A DNA stretch of 64,000 nucleotides from an uncultured Acetatifactor sp. (GTDB lineage Bacteria > Bacillota > Clostridia > Lachnospirales > Lachnospiraceae): NCBI GenBank assembly GCA_947627535.1, contig CANQWM010000010.1:1-64000 (forward strand), written 5' to 3'. Positions 62,182 to 64,000 of this stretch are shown here, piece after piece. The notes beneath the pieces are model-generated. The model was not told the DNA's origin. It did not search any database and saw nothing but the letters and a program-made list of their open reading frames with translations. How positions within the stretch are numbered: position 1 is the stretch's first letter; each line of letters begins with the position of its first letter. Position numbers and translations under genes: made by a program.

Positions 62182-63423
62182 TCATCCCCTCCGAATCCTG
62201 CAGTTTCTCACAAAAACTGAAATCCCGAAAAACACTGCCAGATAACCAAACAGTCCCGCCTCCGCCCACAGAGAAGTCTCTCCCTGAAGCTGCGCCCCCA
62301 CACAGGCAAGCGCCCGTCCGGACGGAAGGGTCCCGCCGATCTTCCTTAAGACATCCGGGAACATGCCGGAGGGATAAAAGCAGCCGGACAAATACGCCAT
62401 GAAAATCCCGCATAAAAACTGCAGAAGAACGCTGCTGACCACGCCCGTTGTCAGCTCATACAACAGAAACTGCATGGCTGAAAATGCCGCTGTCACGGGA
62501 ATCAGCTGAAGATAAAGACCGAAAAGCGCGGAAACGTCCCCGCCCTCCCAGCCTGCAAAACGGACAGCGCCGCTGACAAATACCGCCCCCAGGATCAGAA
62601 AGACGCCCAGAAGACAGCATAAATTGAGAGACAGATACGCCAGATACTCTCCCGCCGTCTGACGGAATGCCCCCACGCCTTTCGACGCCATCAGACGCAT
62701 CGTGCCGCCGTTCCTTTTCGCAAACAGCGGACAGCTGAATATCCCCGCAAGAAGCAGGTAAAAGATCAGCAGCCCGGAAAAAAGGTGTTCCCCGGTGGAA
62801 AGACCGGAAGACAGTCCCAGAATCTCCAGATCGCAGATCTGCGTCCGGTTGAGCACCATGTCGATCAGCCGCAGATTCAGATCATCCGTGGCGACCGACA
62901 CCTTATCCTGCATACCGCGCTCCCACATAACATCCTGCATGGCGTATATGGCATTCTGAGAATAGAGCACCAGCGTGGAGGCCACCTTCGTAAGCTCCTC
63001 CACAAGGATTCCCGTTATTCCCTTTTGACCTGTGGCGCCCACAAGGGTAATGGGCGCGTCATTTGACCCGGCGACAATAGCGTCCACCAGATCATCCGGC
63101 ACCACAGCGTACGCCGCGATGTCTCCCTTAATCAGCGCCCGTCTCGCCTGGGGCTCGGTCATCACCGGAAATTCCAGTGCAAATCTGGAATCGTCCAGCT
63201 GGGAAAGCGCGGAAATGCCAAAGCCAAGATAAGTATCCGTGGTGTTTCCCACCAAGGCAATCCGATACCTGCGGCTGTCTTCTGTCCTGGCATCGCTGTT
63301 TAAGTACAGCACCGCAAAAACGCCCACACAGCCGAACATGATCACCGTCGCCGCCATCAGTGCGGGCAGAAGCTTCCGGGCGCGCCGAATCTGTACCGAT
63401 AGATACGTGTAAAATCCGCTCAT
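62182..63423 (-). CDS. ABC-2-type transporter permease
   Basis: The product is 413 residues with the same layout as its neighbour: an N-terminal helix (LPALMAATVIMFGCVGVFAVLY), an extracellular domain of about 180 residues and six C-terminal helices. It overlaps the ATPase gene by four bases (ATGA) and is six bases ahead of the other permease, so the two probably form a heterodimer. Confidence 0.83.
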   Translation of the reverse strand: MSGFYTYLSVQIRRARKLLPALMAATVIMFGCVGVFAVLYLNSDARTEDSRRYRIALVGNTTDTYLGFGISALSQLDDSRFALEFPVMTEPQARRALIKGDIAAYAVVPDDLVDAIVAGSNDAPITLVGATGQKGITGILVEELTKVASTLVLYSQNAIYAMQDVMWERGMQDKVSVATDDLNLRLIDMVLNRTQICDLEILGLSSGLSTGEHLFSGLLIFYLLLAGIFSCPLFAKRNGGTMRLMASKGVGAFRQTAGEYLAYLSLNLCCLLGVFLILGAVFVSGAVRFAGWEGGDVSALFGLYLQLIPVTAAFSAMQFLLYELTTGVVSSVLLQFLCGIFMAYLSGCFYPSGMFPDVLRKIGGTLPSGRALACVGAQLQGETSLWAEAGLFGYLAVFFGISVFVRNCRIRRG

Positions 63424-64000
63424 GATAGTATTCCCGCCAGTCGGTGAATGTCCCCGTCATACTCATAGCAAGTCAGGCTGCCGTCTCTGAGGATGTAGCA
63501 TTGATCGCAGAGCGCAAGCTCCTGCATGTCGTGTGTCGCCAGCAGAAGAATGCCGCCCCCGTTCTTAAAGGCTTCAAAATACCGGTAGATTTTTTCCTTA
63601 CAGACAATGTCCAGCGCCGCTGACGGCTCATCGAGCAGCAAAATCCCAGGATTCGCGGCCACGGCGCAGCCGATGGACAGCCGTTTTTTCATTCCGCCCG
63701 ACATCCTGTGTACCGGCACCTTCAAAAAGGCGCCGATCCCGAGAAGGGCGAGCACACCCCGATCCAGTTCCTGTTTCAGCGTTTTTTTGTCATACCACAG
63801 ACGCAGGTTATCCCAGGCGTTCAGCTCCTCGATCAGAGGATTCTCCTGAGGGACGTATCCCAGCACCGAATTGCGCAGCGCCGTGTTTTTAAAAAGGTCC
63901 TCCCCGTCACAGAAAAAGCTGCCGCCGTCCGCCTTCTGAACACCCGCCAGTATGGAGAGCAGCGTGGATTTTCCGCAGCCGTTCCCGCCGAGAATCCCCA
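63420..64000 (-). CDS. ABC transporter ATP-binding protein (N-terminus beyond the window)
   Basis: The frame is open to the right edge. Walker A GGNGCGKSTLL is encoded close to 63960-64000, the Q-loop at GYVPQEN, the signature SGGMKKRLS, Walker B ILLLDEPSAALD and the H-loop THDM follow. Only the first strands before Walker A are missing. It energises the two ABC-2 permeases downstream. Confidence 0.92.
   Translation of the reverse strand, partial: GILGGNGCGKSTLLSILAGVQKADGGSFFCDGEDLFKNTALRNSVLGYVPQENPLIEELNAWDNLRLWYDKKTLKQELDRGVLALLGIGAFLKVPVHRMSGGMKKRLSIGCAVAANPGILLLDEPSAALDIVCKEKIYRYFEAFKNGGGILLLATHDMQELALCDQCYILRDGSLTCYEYDGDIHRLAGILS

Overview
The window looks like chromosome from an endospore-forming, fairly GC-rich member of the Clostridia, most likely Lachnospiraceae. 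Reasons: a spoIIGA-sigE pair, a SpoVD/FtsI-type PBP pair inside a Firmicutes-order dcw cluster, a murE of the meso-diaminopimelate type (DNPR motif), a DUF1836 gene, a PASTA-domain kinase/PP2C pair in the classical priA-def-fmt-rsmB-rlmN-stp-pknB-rsgA order, and AGGAGG-type ribosome binding sites throughout. Almost everything is on the minus strand. The clear plus-strand genes are a TrpR-like regulator and an LTA-synthase-like sulfatase.

Region 1 (1 to about 13,580) is a visibly AT-richer accessory island with defence character. At the left edge lies the end of an IS66-type element, inserted into a small gene. Next come two unknown small genes. They are followed (in transcription order 9631 to 1426) by a tightly packed four-gene operon: a UvrD-like helicase fused to a RecB/AddB-type Fe-S nuclease, a single-span membrane protein, a type III Mod-like DNA methyltransferase with a long C-terminal domain, and a Res helicase-nuclease. 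Upstream is a second cassette of the IetAS type (AAA+ ATPase plus subtilisin-like protease). There the protease is split by a -1 shift at an A5 run, so its N-terminal domain is a separate 132-residue frame. The island abuts the 3' end of rlmD, whose usual C-terminal extension survives only as a decayed remnant.

Region 2 (13.6-24.8 kb): rlmD, a small membrane protein and pcrA; a Tim44-like/zinc-ribbon protein with an SPFH-domain zinc-ribbon protein; an orphan ABC solute-binding lipoprotein; DUF1836; a TrpR-like regulator with its own promoter and inverted repeat; a bactofilin with a catalytically degenerate LytM protein; and a eukaryotic-type HisA isomerase.

Region 3 (24.9-29.7 kb): LTA-synthase-like sulfatase, VanZ-like protein, a small unknown, then sigE and spoIIGA. 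These last two lie behind a promoter that reproduces the known spoIIG layout (consensus -35 and -10 boxes 21 bp apart, with a Spo0A box).

Region 4 (29.8-42.9 kb): the division and cell-wall cluster, transcribed mraZ-rsmH-ftsL-PBP-PBP-mraY-murD-ftsW-murA-divIB-ftsZ. The mraZ promoter carries TGGGA-type MraZ boxes. murG, murB, murC and murF are absent.

Region 5 (43.0-57.4 kb): one long minus-strand run, murE-priA-def-fmt-Zn peptidase-rsmB-rlmN-stp-pknB-rsgA-ychF-lgt, linking wall synthesis, translation initiation and maturation, ribosome assembly and Ser/Thr phosphorylation signalling.

Region 6 (57.6-64.0 kb): a PfkB sugar kinase, recJ, a double zinc-ribbon protein, and an ABC-2 exporter with two permeases and an ATPase that runs off the right edge. 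No tRNA, rRNA or CRISPR array was seen.
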